NCBI GenBank assembly: GCA_036365515.1 | Contig: CM070876.1 | Coordinates: forward strand, 124,142,810 to 124,206,809 | Origin: Torymus aiolomorphi | Lineage: Eukaryota; Arthropoda; Insecta; Hymenoptera; Torymidae | DNA: 64,000 nt | Direction: 5' to 3' | Shown here: in pieces, positions 10,860 to 21,226 of the stretch | How the letters are laid out: the number at the start of each line of letters is the position of its first letter | How positions within the stretch are numbered: the first letter of the stretch is position 1 | Notes under the pieces: model-generated | Seen by the model: the letters and a program-made list of their open reading frames with translations, nothing else | Told to the model about the DNA's origin: nothing | Database searches by the model: none | Position numbers and translations under genes: made by a program

Positions 10860-13800
10860 AATCTATGAAGCTTCCAAGGTGGAACCCTCCGCGAAACTTC
10901 CAGTGCTGATCTTCTGGAAACTTTTATGGAAGCTTTCTAAAAGCTTCCCCGTAAATTTCAAGTTGCATTTTACCGCAACACTTTTGGAACCTTCTAGTCA
11001 GCCTTCCCTAAAACTTGCTATTAGCATCTTAGGAATGTTACTTTGGAACCCTTTTGAAAGCTTCCATTATATCCTAGAGCCAGCTATTTTTTATATTATG
11101 TTAGGAACCCTGCTTGTAATACTTCCTGGAGTCTTCCATCAAAATTTTCCTCAAGGTTGAATTGGAACTTCCATAGGAAGCTTCCTGGACTGTATTTCAA
11201 AAACTTCCCGCAATATTTACATGTAATTTAACTTTCGATCTTCCTAGAAGCTTTATGTTAGCTTCCAAGAGCCTTCCGCGAACCTTCCAGTGCCGATTTC
11301 AGTAATGGTTTATGTAAGCTTCGTGGAAATATTCTCGTAAGTATTGAGTAACATTTCACCGTAGCACTTTTGGAACCTTTCTGTTAGTCTTTCCTAACGC
11401 TTTCGGCATGAAGCTTCCTAAAAAGGTTACTCCTGAATCCACTCGGAAGCTTTCGGTATAACTTTAGACCAGTTGCTTTATTGTCAGGAACATTGCTTGA
11501 ATACTCCCTAGAATCTTCCATGAAAGCTTTCCTCAAGGTAGAATTGGAACTTCCATGGGAAGCTTCCTGGAATGTATTTCAAAAAGTTCCCGCAATCTTC
11601 ATATGTAATTCAACTTTTGTTATTCCTAGAACCTTTATGTTAGGTTTCAAGAGCCTTCTGCGAAGATTCCAGTGTTCATATCAGTAATCGTTTATGTAAG
11701 GTTCATGGAAACTTTCTCGTAAATTCTGAGTAACATTTCACCCTAGCACTTTTGGAACCTTTCTGTTAGTCTTTCCTAATGTTTTCTGGAAGTTTCCTAA
11801 AAAAATTACTTCGGAGTCCATTCGGAAGCTTCTGTTATAACTTTAGGCCAGTTGTATTATTATATTTCAGGAACCTTGCTTTAATACTTCCTAGAATCTT
11901 CCATGGAAGGTTTCATCAAAGTTTAATTGGAACATCCATAGAAAGCTTCCTGAAATATATTTCAAAAGCTTCCCGTAATATTTATACATATTTTAAGTTT
12001 TGTTCTTCCTAGAAGCTTTATGTTAGCTTCCAAGAGCCTTCAGCGAAGCTTCCTGTGCTCATTTCAGTAATCATTTATGTAAGCTGGATGGAAGCTTTCT
12101 CGTAAATTTTGAGTAACATTTCACCGTAGCACTTTTGGAAACTTTCTGTTAGACTTTCGTAACGTTTTCTGGAAGTTCCCTAAAAACGTTACTTCGAAAC
12201 CTAGCCGGAAGCTTCCGCTATAACTTTAGGCCAGTGCCTTTATTTATATGTCAGTAACCTTGCTTAAATACTTCCTAGAATCTTCCATGAAAGCTTTCCT
12301 TAAGTTTTAATTGGAACTTCCAGAGGAAGCTTCCTGGAATATAATTCAAAAGCTTCACGTAATCTTTGTATGTAATGTAACATTTATTCTTCCTAGAAGT
12401 TTTATGTTAGCTTCCAAGAGCCTTCCGCGAAGCTTCCAGTGCTCATTTCAATAATCGTTTATGTAAGCTTCGTGGAAGCTTACCTGTAAGTATTGAGTAG
12501 CATTTCATGGTAGCACTTCTGGAACCGTTCTGTTAGACTTTCGTAACGGTTTCTGAAAGCTTCCTAAAAAGGTTACTTCGGAATCTAGCCGGAAGCTTCA
12601 GTTATAACTTTAGGCCAGTGCCTTTATTTATATGTCAGGAACCCTGCTTGAATACTTCCTAGAATCTTCCACTAAAGCTTTCATCAAGTTTTAATTGGAA
12701 CTTCCAGAGGAAGCTTCCTGGAATATAATTCAAAAGCTTCACGTAATCTTTGTATGTAATTTAACTTTTAGTCTTCCTAGAAGTTTTATGTTAGCTTCCA
12801 AGAGCCTTCCGCGAAGCTTCCAGTGCTCATTTCAGTAATCGCTTATGTAAGCTTCGTGGAAGCTTACTCGTAAGTATTGAGTAACATTTCACGGTAGTAC
12901 TTCTGGAACCTTGCTGTTAGACTTTCCTAATGCTTTCTGGAAGCTCCCTAAAAAGGTTACTCCGGAATCTAGCCGGAAGCTTCCGTTATAACTTTAGACC
13001 AGTGGCTTTATTTATATGTCAGGAACCTTGCTTGAATACTTCCTAGAATTTTCCATGAAAGCTTTCCTCAAATTTTAATTGGAACGTCCAGAGGAACCTT
13101 CCTGGAATATATTTCAAAATATTTACGTAATCTTTATCTGTAATTTAACTTCTATTCTTCCTAGAAGCTTTATGTTAGCTTCTAAGAGCCTTCCGCGAAG
13201 CTTGCAGTGCTCATTTCAGTAATCGTTTATGTAAGGTTCATGGAAACTTTCTCGTAAATTTTTAGTAACATTTCACCGTAGCACTTTTGGAACCTTTCTG
13301 TTAGTCTTTCCTAACGTTTTTTGTAAGATTCCTAAAAAGGTTACTTCGAAATCTAGCCGGAAGCTTCCGTTATAACTTTAGGCCTGTGCCTTTATTTATA
13401 TGTCAGGAACCTTGCTTGAATACTTCCTAGAATCTTCCATGAAAGCTTTCGTTTTAATTGGAACTTCCAGAGGAAGCTTCCTGGAATATATTTCAAAAGC
13501 GTCACGTAATCTTTGTATGTAATTTAACTTTTATTCTTGCTAGAAGCTTTATGTTAGCTTCCAAGAGCCTTCCGCAAAGCTTCCAGTGCTCATTTCAGTA
13601 ATCGTTTATGTAAGCTTCGTGGAAGCTTACTCGTTAGTATTGAGTAACATTTCACGTTAGCACTTTTGGAACCTTTCTGTTAGACTTTCCTAACGCTTTC
13701 TGGAGGCTCCCTAAAAAGCTTACTCCGGAATCTAGCCGGAAGCTTCCGTTATAACTTTAGGCCAGTGGCTTTATTTATATGTCAGGAACCTGGCTTGAAT

Positions 13801-14560
13801 ACTTCCTAGAATTTTCCATGAAAGCTTTCCTCAAGTTTTAATTAGAACTTCCAGAGGAACCTTCCTGAAATAGATTTCAAAAGCTTCACGTAATCTTTAT
13901 ATGTAATTTAACTTTTATTCTTCCTAGAAGCTTTATGTTAGCTTCCAGTGCTCATTTCAGTAATCGTTTATGTAAGGTTCATGGAAGCTTACTCGTAAGT
14001 ATTGAGTAACATTTCCCCGTAGCACTTTTGGATCCTTTGTGTTAGACTTTCCTAACGCGTTCTGGAAGCTCCCTAAAAAGGTTACTCCGGAATCTAGCCG
14101 GAAGCTTTCGTTATAACTTTAGGCCAGTGGTTTTATTTATATGTCAGAAACCTTGCTTGAATGCATCCTAGAATCTTCTATGAAAGCTTTTCTCAAGGTT
14201 TAATTGGAACTTCCATAGGAAGCTTCCTGGAATGTATTTAAAAAGCTTCCCGTAATCTTTATATGTAATTTAACTTTTGTTCTTCCTAGAAGCTTTATGT
14301 TAGCTTCCAAGAGCCTTCCGCGAAAGCTTCCAGTACTCATTTTCGATAATCTTATATGTAAGCTTTTTGGAAGTTTCCGTGGAACTTCCATGTAATATTT
14401 CATAGTTAGGTATTTGAAACTTTTTCTGTTTCCTTCCTGGAATCTTTCTGGAAGCTTACTTAGAAATCTTCCAATGTAACCTTCCTGAAAGTTTCTGTTA
14501 GCTTCCTGGAAGGTTCCATTAACCTTCCACTGTAAGTTTCCTTGAACTTTCTTCCGGAAC
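10860..14560. repeat. Satellite array, about 383-bp unit, 8-9 copies
   Basis: The landmark GCTTGAATACTTCCTAGAAT or a close variant recurs near 11489, 11878, 12262, 12648, 13029, 13411, 13793 and 14154, giving spacings of 381-389 bp with one shorter step of about 361. Each unit is itself made of repeated GGAAGCTTCC- and TTCCTAGAA-like words. The outer units are more diverged than the central ones. Short frames inside are not genes. Confidence 0.9.
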
Positions 14561-14579
14561 CTTTCATGCTATGTAGGAT

Positions 14580-15280
14580 ACAGAAAATCAGACATATTGC
14601 GGACAACGCTTACTTATTGTTTTAGAATACATTCAAAACATTATCTCTTAGTTAAATTCTTACCGATATACTGAAATATACCATGATTTTAAATAAATAA
14701 GACTTTTTATTTATTTATTCACTTATTTAGATATATATAATCTACCTAATATTTTTACATAAATCTTCGCATAAATTCCATAAAAATAATTGCACTAAGA
14801 GTATTGAAAAATAATTGTTAATAATGGGTCAAAATAATGCAAACAAAATTATTAGAAAAATTCTTTAGCTGTGTAAGTTCATATCAAAACAGAACATTGA
14901 AAGCTTAAATTAAAATAGCTGTGTAATTAATGTGATTGATATGAACTTTGGTAATTAAAAAAAAATACTTGGACAAAAATACTTCAAATATTTCATACAA
15001 AAGAACCATATGAAAAATTATCGATTTTGATATCTTATAACTGAATTAAAAACCTGTACTATCGCATGTTAATCACCAGTTTCACAATTCCAGTTCGAGT
15101 TGATTCATTAACAGTAATATAATTTTAAATTTAATTTCATCCAAAGTAGTATAAAACATGATTTTTAGTGAATCTTCGATAAAGATACTATAAGTTTTTT
15201 CCGCAACATGTCTGACTTTCTGTATTAAATAATTTAAATCATTATAAATATTACTTATACAGTATGTCATGGGGTGGATT
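14580..15280. other. AT-rich stretch, nothing recognised
   Basis: Unique-looking AT-rich DNA follows the satellite. I see no ORF with recognisable motifs, no RNA gene and no clear repeat. Confidence 0.5.
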
Positions 15281-15359
15281 TTCGGGCTAAAGCACGTTTC
15301 ACCTCCGTACCTTAGCGGTTCAATTCCATATTTCTCGGTTCAACTCCCGGAGATGTAAT

Positions 15360-15414
15360 AGCCAGATTAGGTAACAGACGCTATAACGTCGTGCAATGTT
15401 AACCTAATCTGGTT
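15360..15414. repeat. Small inverted repeat next to B-box-like words
   Basis: AGCCAGATTAGGTAAC near 15360 is nearly complementary to GTTAACCTAATCTGGTT near 15398. Two B-box-like words, GGTTCAATTCC and GGTTCAACTCC, lie just upstream at about 15318-15355, without a tRNA fold that I can draw. This may be the edge of a worn SINE. Confidence 0.35.
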
Positions 15415-15699
15415 ACTTACTGTGCAACACGCAAGTCGAAGACTCGCGCTTTATTTCTCACCAGTGATTCGAAGTCCGATGAAACGATACGTTTTCTCTT
15501 ACGTAACGACTGCAGAAGTGGCGGGGAGCTGGGAATGACAAGGTCGCGAAATAATAACTCGAGCAGTTAAAGTTAATAATAAATGACTATTGTTTATTAT
15601 ATAAAAGAAGTTGTAGTTTGATAATAGATCAGAAATATAAAATAATTGAATTTAGATTCGCGTATTTCCTATCTAAACGGTGCGCCAGCACGTTACCTC

Positions 15700-16270
15700 T
15701 GACGTCAGCTGCTTCGGAGACTGACGTCACGCTCACGGTAATTTATGCCGTGCACGTGAGGTATAATACGCCTCACGTGTGCGGTACTCTACGCGCGCGC
15801 TCACTGAGTAAAGCGACGAAGTATGAGAGCAGTCGCGATCGCCGCGCGACGCACACACGTATAAGTGTGAGAGACAGGGTAGACGGCGGGTTTACACGTG
15901 TGCGCACCTGTTGTGCGCACTCACCGGCTTTGAAAAAGCCGGTACTTTCCAGTAAGTACTTTCCACGTAAGTACGTGAAGTCACACTTTTCTGGCAGAGT
16001 AAATGGTCTCAGTAAAGCACACTACTTCTTTACTGAGGTTGAGCGAGTGACAAAAAAACATTGTCACTCGGGAAATTCGCGATAACAAAATCTGCGAACT
16101 CGCACGCGTGTATCTCTCACGAGCGGTAACAACAAGATTGAAGCCGGGCTCTCTCGCGCCGACTCGCTCCCTGTCTCGTCGATGCAGCTCCAATACTGCA
16201 TCGACGCGCCCTCTAGCGTCCGCTATCACGAACTTACTCATTATCGACGTCGGTACGGCAGGCCGTGACA
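15700..16270. repeat. Cluster of about ten short perfect hairpins
   Basis: Exact inverted pairs are: 15700-15708/15721-15729 (TGACGTCAG), 15753-15761/15771-15779 (CACGTGAGG), 15832-15837/15845-15850 (GTCGCG), 15900-15907/15913-15920 (GTGCGCAC), 15923-15931/15935-15943 (ACCGGCTTT), 15964-15969/15972-15977 (CACGTA), 16008-16017/16028-16037 (CTCAGTAAAG), 16044-16053/16061-16070 (CGAGTGACAA), 16177-16187/16196-16206 (CGTCGATGCAG) and 16255-16259/16262-16266. The DNA is GC-rich against an AT-rich background. No coding frame is convincing. It could be a solo LTR or the regulatory end of an unknown element. Confidence 0.75.
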
Positions 16271-16303
16271 CGTATTACTGTAGTATATTATAGAAATATC
16301 AAT

Positions 16304-16307
<4 letters not shown>

Positions 16308-16371
<64 letters not shown>
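16308..16371. repeat. (TA)n microsatellite
   Basis: About 32 TA units lie at the right edge of the hairpin cluster. Confidence 0.95.
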
Positions 16372-16374
<3 letters not shown>

Positions 16375-17069
16375 TACGAGGGTATCCCTACTCGGTCCGC
16401 TCGTCAACCCCCATTTTAAGTAACAACTCATTTGTTCTGTTTTTTCCACATAATGCAAGAGGTAAATAAATGAATGTGCTTTTTTTTAGTGGTATCCCGA
16501 GTAGGCCTAATCCACATTTAAATAAATATCATATATAATTTTTATTTTGGTATTGAATAAGATATTTTATAACATGATTAAAATACTTCTATTATATATA
16601 TTTTTTTTTATGTAATTTTTTTTAATATATAAGAGTATTATTCACGATAAAAATTTTGATTTGATCCTAACTTAAATAAATTTCATATACAATTTTCATT
16701 TCGTCGTTGATTAAGAGCTTATAACATCATTTGAACAATTTCTACTTTATTTTATACTGCTATTGCGTACATTTTATATTGTGAAATTTGCTTTTTGAAT
16801 AAGAGCATATTCACGTTAAAAATTTTGATTTAAAAATCGTTTCTTTGATTTTATTTGTATTTTTATATGGATCAAATCGAAACTTAATTAAATTTTGTAT
16901 ACAATTTTCATTTAGCTAATCATTAAAATCTCTTAACATCATTGAAATAATGTCTCTTTTATTTTATAGTGTTATTGCGTATATTTTATATTGAGAAGTT
17001 TGGTTTTTGAATATATATGAACATGTTTAATAAATATATGCAATGTATACACATATCTACTTATATAAC
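16372..17069. other. AT-rich DNA, probable Helitron 3' flank
   Basis: CCTACTCGG near 16389 and CCGAGTAGG near 16498 form a spaced inverted pair. Three related blocks of about 170 bp (TTTATATTG and CGTTAAAAATTTTGATTT words) follow up to 17000. This lies downstream of the minus-strand Helitron helicase, so it may be its 3' untranslated end, but I could not identify a CTRR terminus and hairpin. Confidence 0.35.
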
Positions 17070-17361
17070 TAAATTTTTTTATAAATATCAAGAATTTCTT
17101 CCCAAACTATATTTTCAATTTCTTATGAATTTTCTAAGTTGTTTTGTATATATATGTTATCTGGATTTCTACACCTTGATAAAGCAACATATAATTGACC
17201 GTGTGAGAATAATTGCCTTTTGATGTATAACCCTACATAATCAAAACTGTCTCTGAGATTTATTAATGGTCATGCAAAATACTAATGTTAATGGAAACTT
17301 TTTTCTATAAAGAATAAAAGGTAATGAAGAAGATTCTCCTGTATTTAATGTAATTCTAGGA
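17070..17361 (-). pseudogene. Helitron PIF1-like helicase, C-terminal end (distal piece)
   Basis: On minus, PRITLNTGESSSLPFILYRK leads to CMTINKSQ and, after a small frameshift, to FSHGQLYVALSRCRNPDNI. This is the conserved C-terminal end of Helitron PIF1-like helicases (motifs V and VI). Its N-terminal continuation is at 24109-25190: the two pieces meet at the PRIT codons, separated by the Penelope insertion. The helicase unwinds DNA during rolling-circle transposition. Confidence 0.85.
17348..17361. repeat. Left 14-bp target-site duplication of the Penelope insertion
   Basis: ATGTAATTCTAGGA here is repeated exactly at 24095-24108. Both copies lie within the helicase PRIT codons, so the two Helitron halves join at this word. 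Confidence 0.9.
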
Positions 17362-18620
17362 TTTGGTTGGTAAAGGCGCTTATGGTAGGATGTGAATCGT
17401 ATGTGTGTCTTGAATCCGATGGCCAATTGTCTACCAGGAAAGGTTTATAAAAATGAGCACCATTTATTCTTAACCGACGTTTCGGACACTTTTGTCATGT
17501 CCTTCTTGAGGTACTATATATTTAACACAAATCATTTACATAATAAATATATACAGTATGTTGAAGGTAAGATTTACATTTTTTCAAAAAAACCGTAGTT
17601 TTTACAATCAATTCCAATAAAAAATAATTTATATTACATATTTAATAAAACTAATCACTTAATTATTTATCACAATTCGCAAACTCTAAACAAGTTATGT
17701 ATAACAAGGTACACTTACATTACGTCAGGATGTAATGATAACGTGATACTGTCCGTTTCATCAATGCTTTTTCTTTACGGCAAACGTTCTATATATACTA
17801 ATATACTGTAATTGTGTGTATATTGTTTGTGTATACGAGTATATAAAACGATGTGAGACAGATAGGGATAGCGCTGAACGATTCGGAGCCGAGGCGAGTT
17901 GTCAGGAGAGCACGTCATAGTGGAAGTCATCCTAATGACACGATTCTCAAAACATACACGAATATTGTGATGGATATTATATGCTCATCCAACGTGCTCC
18001 CCTAATATACCGGTTCGACTTTACAAAGTTTATATACATAGTAAGAGTTATATTAAGCTAAAATTTCGCAGTTATTAATTAATATATTATATTCTTTCGC
18101 TAGTTTATTGATTTCAAATTGTTTATTTATATAATTTTTTTGTTGATGAATGAAGAATGCTTCTGAAAAAAGTCTTTTTCCGTTATTTATTTCTGTATCT
18201 AAGATTTTAATATTATCAAAATCTATTGTATGATTGTTATTTTCAATGTGCGCAAATAAGGAAGTTTTATCATCGTTGTCAAAATATTTTTTCTATGTTC
18301 TTTTATTCTTACATTTAATCGTCTACCTGTCTGTCACACATACGTTGCTTCGCAATTTTTACAATTGATTTTATACACCACATTGTTTTTATTACATTTT
18401 CCTTCTTTATCTTTCCCTAATACTATTACATTACTAGTTCATTTATGGTACTAAACACAACATTAATGTTAAGTTTTTTAAAAAAATTTTTGTAAAACAT
18501 TCTAACTCATTAACATACGGTAAACATATAATCCCATCGCAGATTCTTTGTTGTTTGGGGCTATTATCTGAAATTTGTAGCATTTTTAATCGTTTCTTTA
18601 TGTGGTGATCAACTAAAGTA
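17362..18620 (-). repeat. Inverted left arm: Penelope 3' end in opposite orientation
   Basis: This arm is the reverse complement of about 22870-24094: the end of the RT domain, the GIY-YIG region and the terminal repeat. It continues about 45 bp further at its outer end than the right copy (TAAAGGCGCTTATGG region). At about 18620 it joins head-on to a plus-strand terminal-repeat fragment (18621-18720) that leads into the main copy. Confidence 0.85.
17476..17510 (-). ncRNA. Penelope hammerhead-like motif, left arm (mutated)
   Basis: The minus strand reads CTCAAGA, a stem (GGACA..TGTCC), GAAAC and GTC. Compared with the right-arm copy, the core CTGAAGA has G changed to C at an essential position, so this copy should be inactive. 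Hammerhead motifs of minimal stem III are known from Penelope-like elements. Confidence 0.5.
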
Positions 18621-19200
18621 TCCAAACATTTATTTAAAACTTTCCTGGTAGACAATTGGCCATCGGATTCAAGACACACATACGATTCACATCATACCAT
18701 AAGCGCCTTTACCAATCAAATTCTACACAACGTTTGGCCGAAATTACACGTTGTTAAAGAAACACCATCGACCACCATGGAGTTTTCACCGAATCCGGAA
18801 CAACGAATGGAGATTCGCTTACGTATGTTGAACCAACACATGACACACAAAGAACCATAAAAAAATTTTTTAAAATACCGTCAAGATATTAATGTCAATT
18901 TAACTCTACATTTGATATTCAAAATCTTCGGTTTCAAAGTGAAAAAACAATTCCAGTATTCAACTAAAATGTTATACAAGGAAAAACAATCGAGAGAACA
19001 ATTTAAATTTTTAATTAAATGTAGATTTTTTAATATTGTTCTGAAACATTTACAATGCATTACAAAGAATCTAAAAAATAACTACATGTTCTGAAAAAAA
19101 TGCGTAACTAAACAAAACAAGTTGACGGAAAAAATCATGAATCAAGTTCTAAACATAAAAATTATAGATTTACACACAAAAATTGCATGGTTAAACAGAG
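18621..19200 (+). pseudogene. Penelope-like ORF, N-terminal part (interrupted)
   Basis: After a terminal-repeat fragment, frames from about 18780 include MEFSPNPEQRMEIRLR and, from 18912, SREQFKFLIKCRFFNIV with HLQCITKNLKNNYMF. A third frame ends HTKIAWLNREIIK at the insertion boundary 19212. Lysine-rich, helical sequence of this type is usual upstream of the Penelope RT domain. The frame resumes in phase at 21227 beyond the ribozyme array. Several stops and frame changes show decay that is independent of the insertion. Confidence 0.65.
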
Positions 19201-19212
19201 AAATTATAAAAA
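19201..19212. repeat. Left 12-bp TSD of the ribozyme-array insertion
   Basis: AAATTATAAAAA is repeated exactly at 21215-21226. Taking away the intervening 2002 bp plus one copy of the duplication leaves the Penelope frame in phase. Confidence 0.9.
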
Positions 19213-19350
19213 TGTAAGTAATGCTGCTAATGGGTAATACGGGCAAGTTTTTCGCGAGTGTCCTTTTTAATTAAAGGCCCAATGAAAAAAATTGTCAAAA
19301 TTACGAAATACAATAAGTTAATATCTTATTGTAGTCAAAGAAATCAATCG

Positions 19351-19417
19351 AAGTGTTTCGTCCAGGCTACTAGATTGGACTCATCAGTGATGATCTAGTA
19401 GCCGTCATCAGACACTT
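19351..19417 (-). ncRNA. Type III hammerhead ribozyme, copy 1
   Basis: Minus strand: AAGTGT pairs with ACACTT (stem III), C follows as the cleavage residue (GUC), TGATGA/TCATCA form stem I with loop CGGCTACTAGA, the CTGATGA core follows, GTCC/GGAC form stem II with loop AATCTAGTAGCCT, then GAAA. The two loops are complementary over 10 nt (GGCTACTAGA with TCTAGTAGCC). All catalytic bases are present. Confidence 0.93.
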
Positions 19418-19703
19418 GCCGCTGGGTGGTCACGGCCAAAGCTTTATAGACTGAGCCACCTTTTTCACTAGTGGAAAAGGAGGCTCCATCTATCCATGTA
19501 TAATTAACCCAAACACCGTATAATATAATATAAATTTATGAAGCTAATGCCCGATCAAGATTTCATGTAAGTAATGCTGCTAATGGGTAATACGGGCAAG
19601 TTTTTCGCGAGTGTCCTTTTTAATTAAAGGCCCAATGAAAAAAATTGTCAAAATTACGAAAAACAATAAGTTAATATCTTATTATAGTCAAAGAAATCAA
19701 TCG

Positions 19704-19770
19704 AAGTGTTTCGTCCAGGCTACTAGATTGAACTCATCAGTGATGATCTAGTAGTCGTCATCAGACACTT
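19704..19770 (-). ncRNA. Type III hammerhead ribozyme, copy 2
   Basis: Same fold as copy 1. Stem II is GTTC/GGAC, with one wobble pair in place of C-G, and loop 1 has G changed to A (CGACTACTAGA). Core bases are intact. Confidence 0.92.
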
Positions 19771-20056
19771 GCCGCTGGGTGGTCACGGCCAAAGCTTTAT
19801 AGACTGAGCCACCTTTTTCACTAGTGGAAAAGGAGGCTCCATCTATCGGTATATAATTAACCCAAACACCGTATAATATAATATAAATTTATGAAGCTAA
19901 TGCCCAATCAAGATTTCATGTAAGTAATGCTGCTAATGAGTAATACGGGCAAGTTTTTCGCGAGTGTCCTTTTTAATTAAAGGCCCAATGAAAAAAATTG
20001 TCAAAATTACGAAAAACAATAAGTTAATATCTTATTGTAGTCAAAGAAATCAATCG

Positions 20057-20123
20057 AAGTGTTTCATCCAGGCTACTAGATTGGACTCATCAGTGATGAT
20101 CTAGTAGCCGTTATCAGACACTT
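20057..20123 (-). ncRNA. Type III hammerhead ribozyme, copy 3
   Basis: Core intact. Stem II is GTCC/GGAT, so the closing pair is a G-U wobble, and the apical pair of stem I is lost (TGATAA). It is probably slower than copies 1, 5 and 6. Confidence 0.9.
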
Positions 20124-20408
20124 GCCGCTGGGTGGTCACGGCCAAAGCTTTATAGACTGAGCCACCTTTTTCACTAGTGGAAAAGGAGGCTCCATCTATC
20201 GGTGTATAATTAACCCAAACACCGTATAAGATAATATAAATTTATGAAGCTAATGCCCAATCAAGATTTCATGTAAGTAATGCTGCTAATGGGTAATACG
20301 CGCAAGTTTTTCGCTAGTGTCCTTTTTAATTAAAGGCCCAATGAAAAAAATTGTCAAAATTACGAAAAACAATAAGTTAATATCTTATTGTAGTCAAAGA
20401 AATCAATC

Positions 20409-20474
20409 GGTGTTTCGTCCAGGCTACTAGATTGGACTCATCAGTGATGATCTAGTAGCCGTCACCAGACACTT
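20409..20474 (-). ncRNA. Type III hammerhead ribozyme, copy 4 (stem III damaged)
   Basis: Core CTGATGA and GAAA are present, but a 2-bp loss turns the stem III 3' strand from CACTT into CACCG, shortening the helix. Stem I has a G-U pair. This is the innermost minus-strand copy. Confidence 0.85.
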
Positions 20475-20501
20475 GCCGCTGGGTGGTCACGGCCAAAGCT
20501 T

Positions 20502-20591
20502 TATATAAAGCTTTATACTTTATATAAAGCTTTATATAAAGCTATATACTTTATATACTTTGTATGAAGCTATATATAAAGCTTTAGATAA
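20502..20591. repeat. Central junction of the ribozyme array
   Basis: Imperfect repeats of AAGCTTTATATA and TATACTTTATATA fill the point where the minus- and plus-oriented units meet. The word grew from GGCCAAAGCTTTATAG of the unit, which suggests slippage or snap-back synthesis where two cDNAs joined. Confidence 0.7.
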
Positions 20592-20617
20592 AGCTTTGGC
20601 CGTGACCACCCAGCGGC

Positions 20618-20684
20618 AAGTGTCTGATGACGGCTACTAAATCATCACTGATGAGTCCAATCTAGTAGCCTGGACGAAACACTT
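20618..20684 (+). ncRNA. Type III hammerhead ribozyme, copy 5
   Basis: Plus-strand copy with all stems and core bases. Loop 1 has one change (CTACTAAA), breaking one of the loop-loop pairs. Confidence 0.92.
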
Positions 20685-20970
20685 CGATTGATTTCTTTAA
20701 CTACAATAAGATATTAACTCATTGTTTTTCGTAATTTTGACAATTTTTTTCATTGGGCCTTTAATTAAAAAGGACACTCGCGAAAAACTTGCCCGTATTA
20801 CCCATTAGCAGCATTACTTACATAAAATCTTGATCGGGCATTAGCTTCATAAATTTATATTATATTATACGGTGTTTGTGTTAATTATACACCGATAGAT
20901 GGAGCCTCCTTTTCCACGATTGGAAAAGGTGACTCAGTCTATAAAGCTTTGGCCGTGACCACCCAGCGGC

Positions 20971-21037
20971 AAGTGTCTGATGACGGCTACTAGATCATCA
21001 CTGATGAGTCCAATCTAGTAGCCTGGACGAAACACTT
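20971..21037 (+). ncRNA. Type III hammerhead ribozyme, copy 6
   Basis: Plus-strand copy identical in fold to copy 1 and consensus-like throughout, spaced exactly 353 bp from copy 5. Confidence 0.93.
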
Positions 21038-21142
21038 CGATTGATTTCTTTGACTATAATAAGATATTAACTTATTGTTTTTCGTAATTTTGACAATTTT
21101 TTTCATTGGGCCTTTAATTAAAAAGGACACTCGCGAAAAACA

Positions 21143-21214
21143 TGCCCGTATTACCCATTAGCAGCATTACTTACATGAAATCTTGATCGGGCATTAGCTT
21201 CATAAATTTATATT
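21143..21214 (+). repeat. Terminal tail module of the ribozyme element
   Basis: The tail starts TGCCCGTATTACCCATTAGC and ends GATCGGGCATTAGCTTCAT plus an AT stretch. TGCCCG and CGGGCA can pair, and CATTAGC is repeated about 36 nt apart. A closely related module ends the tRNA-SINE at 50397-50470 and, in shortened form, at 51111-51149. Confidence 0.8.
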
Positions 21215-21226
21215 AAATTATAAAAA

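Larger units (their letters stand above)
19213..21214. mobile_element. Hammerhead-ribozyme repeat element (retrozyme-like), head-to-head array
   Basis: Units of 353 bp start at 19213, 19565, 19918 and 20271 (ribozyme on minus; the last unit stops near 20502), followed by a spacer, then plus-strand units 20592-20822 and 20823-21175 and a 39-bp tail extension to 21214. Each unit carries one complete hammerhead fold. No protein is encoded. A 12-bp TSD and a precise break in the Penelope ORF prove mobility. Both outer ends are 3' ends of the ribozyme-sense strand. The left end stops within the tail (after GCATTACTTACA) while the right end runs through a second CATTAGCTTCAT. Tandem ribozyme monomers suggest spread through circular or multimeric RNA, as proposed for retrozymes. 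Confidence 0.9.

Noticed and set aside
19213..21214. Regular repeats resembling a CRISPR array
   Set aside because: Repeats are 353 bp with no unique spacers, occur in both orientations and carry hammerhead folds; the context is eukaryotic.
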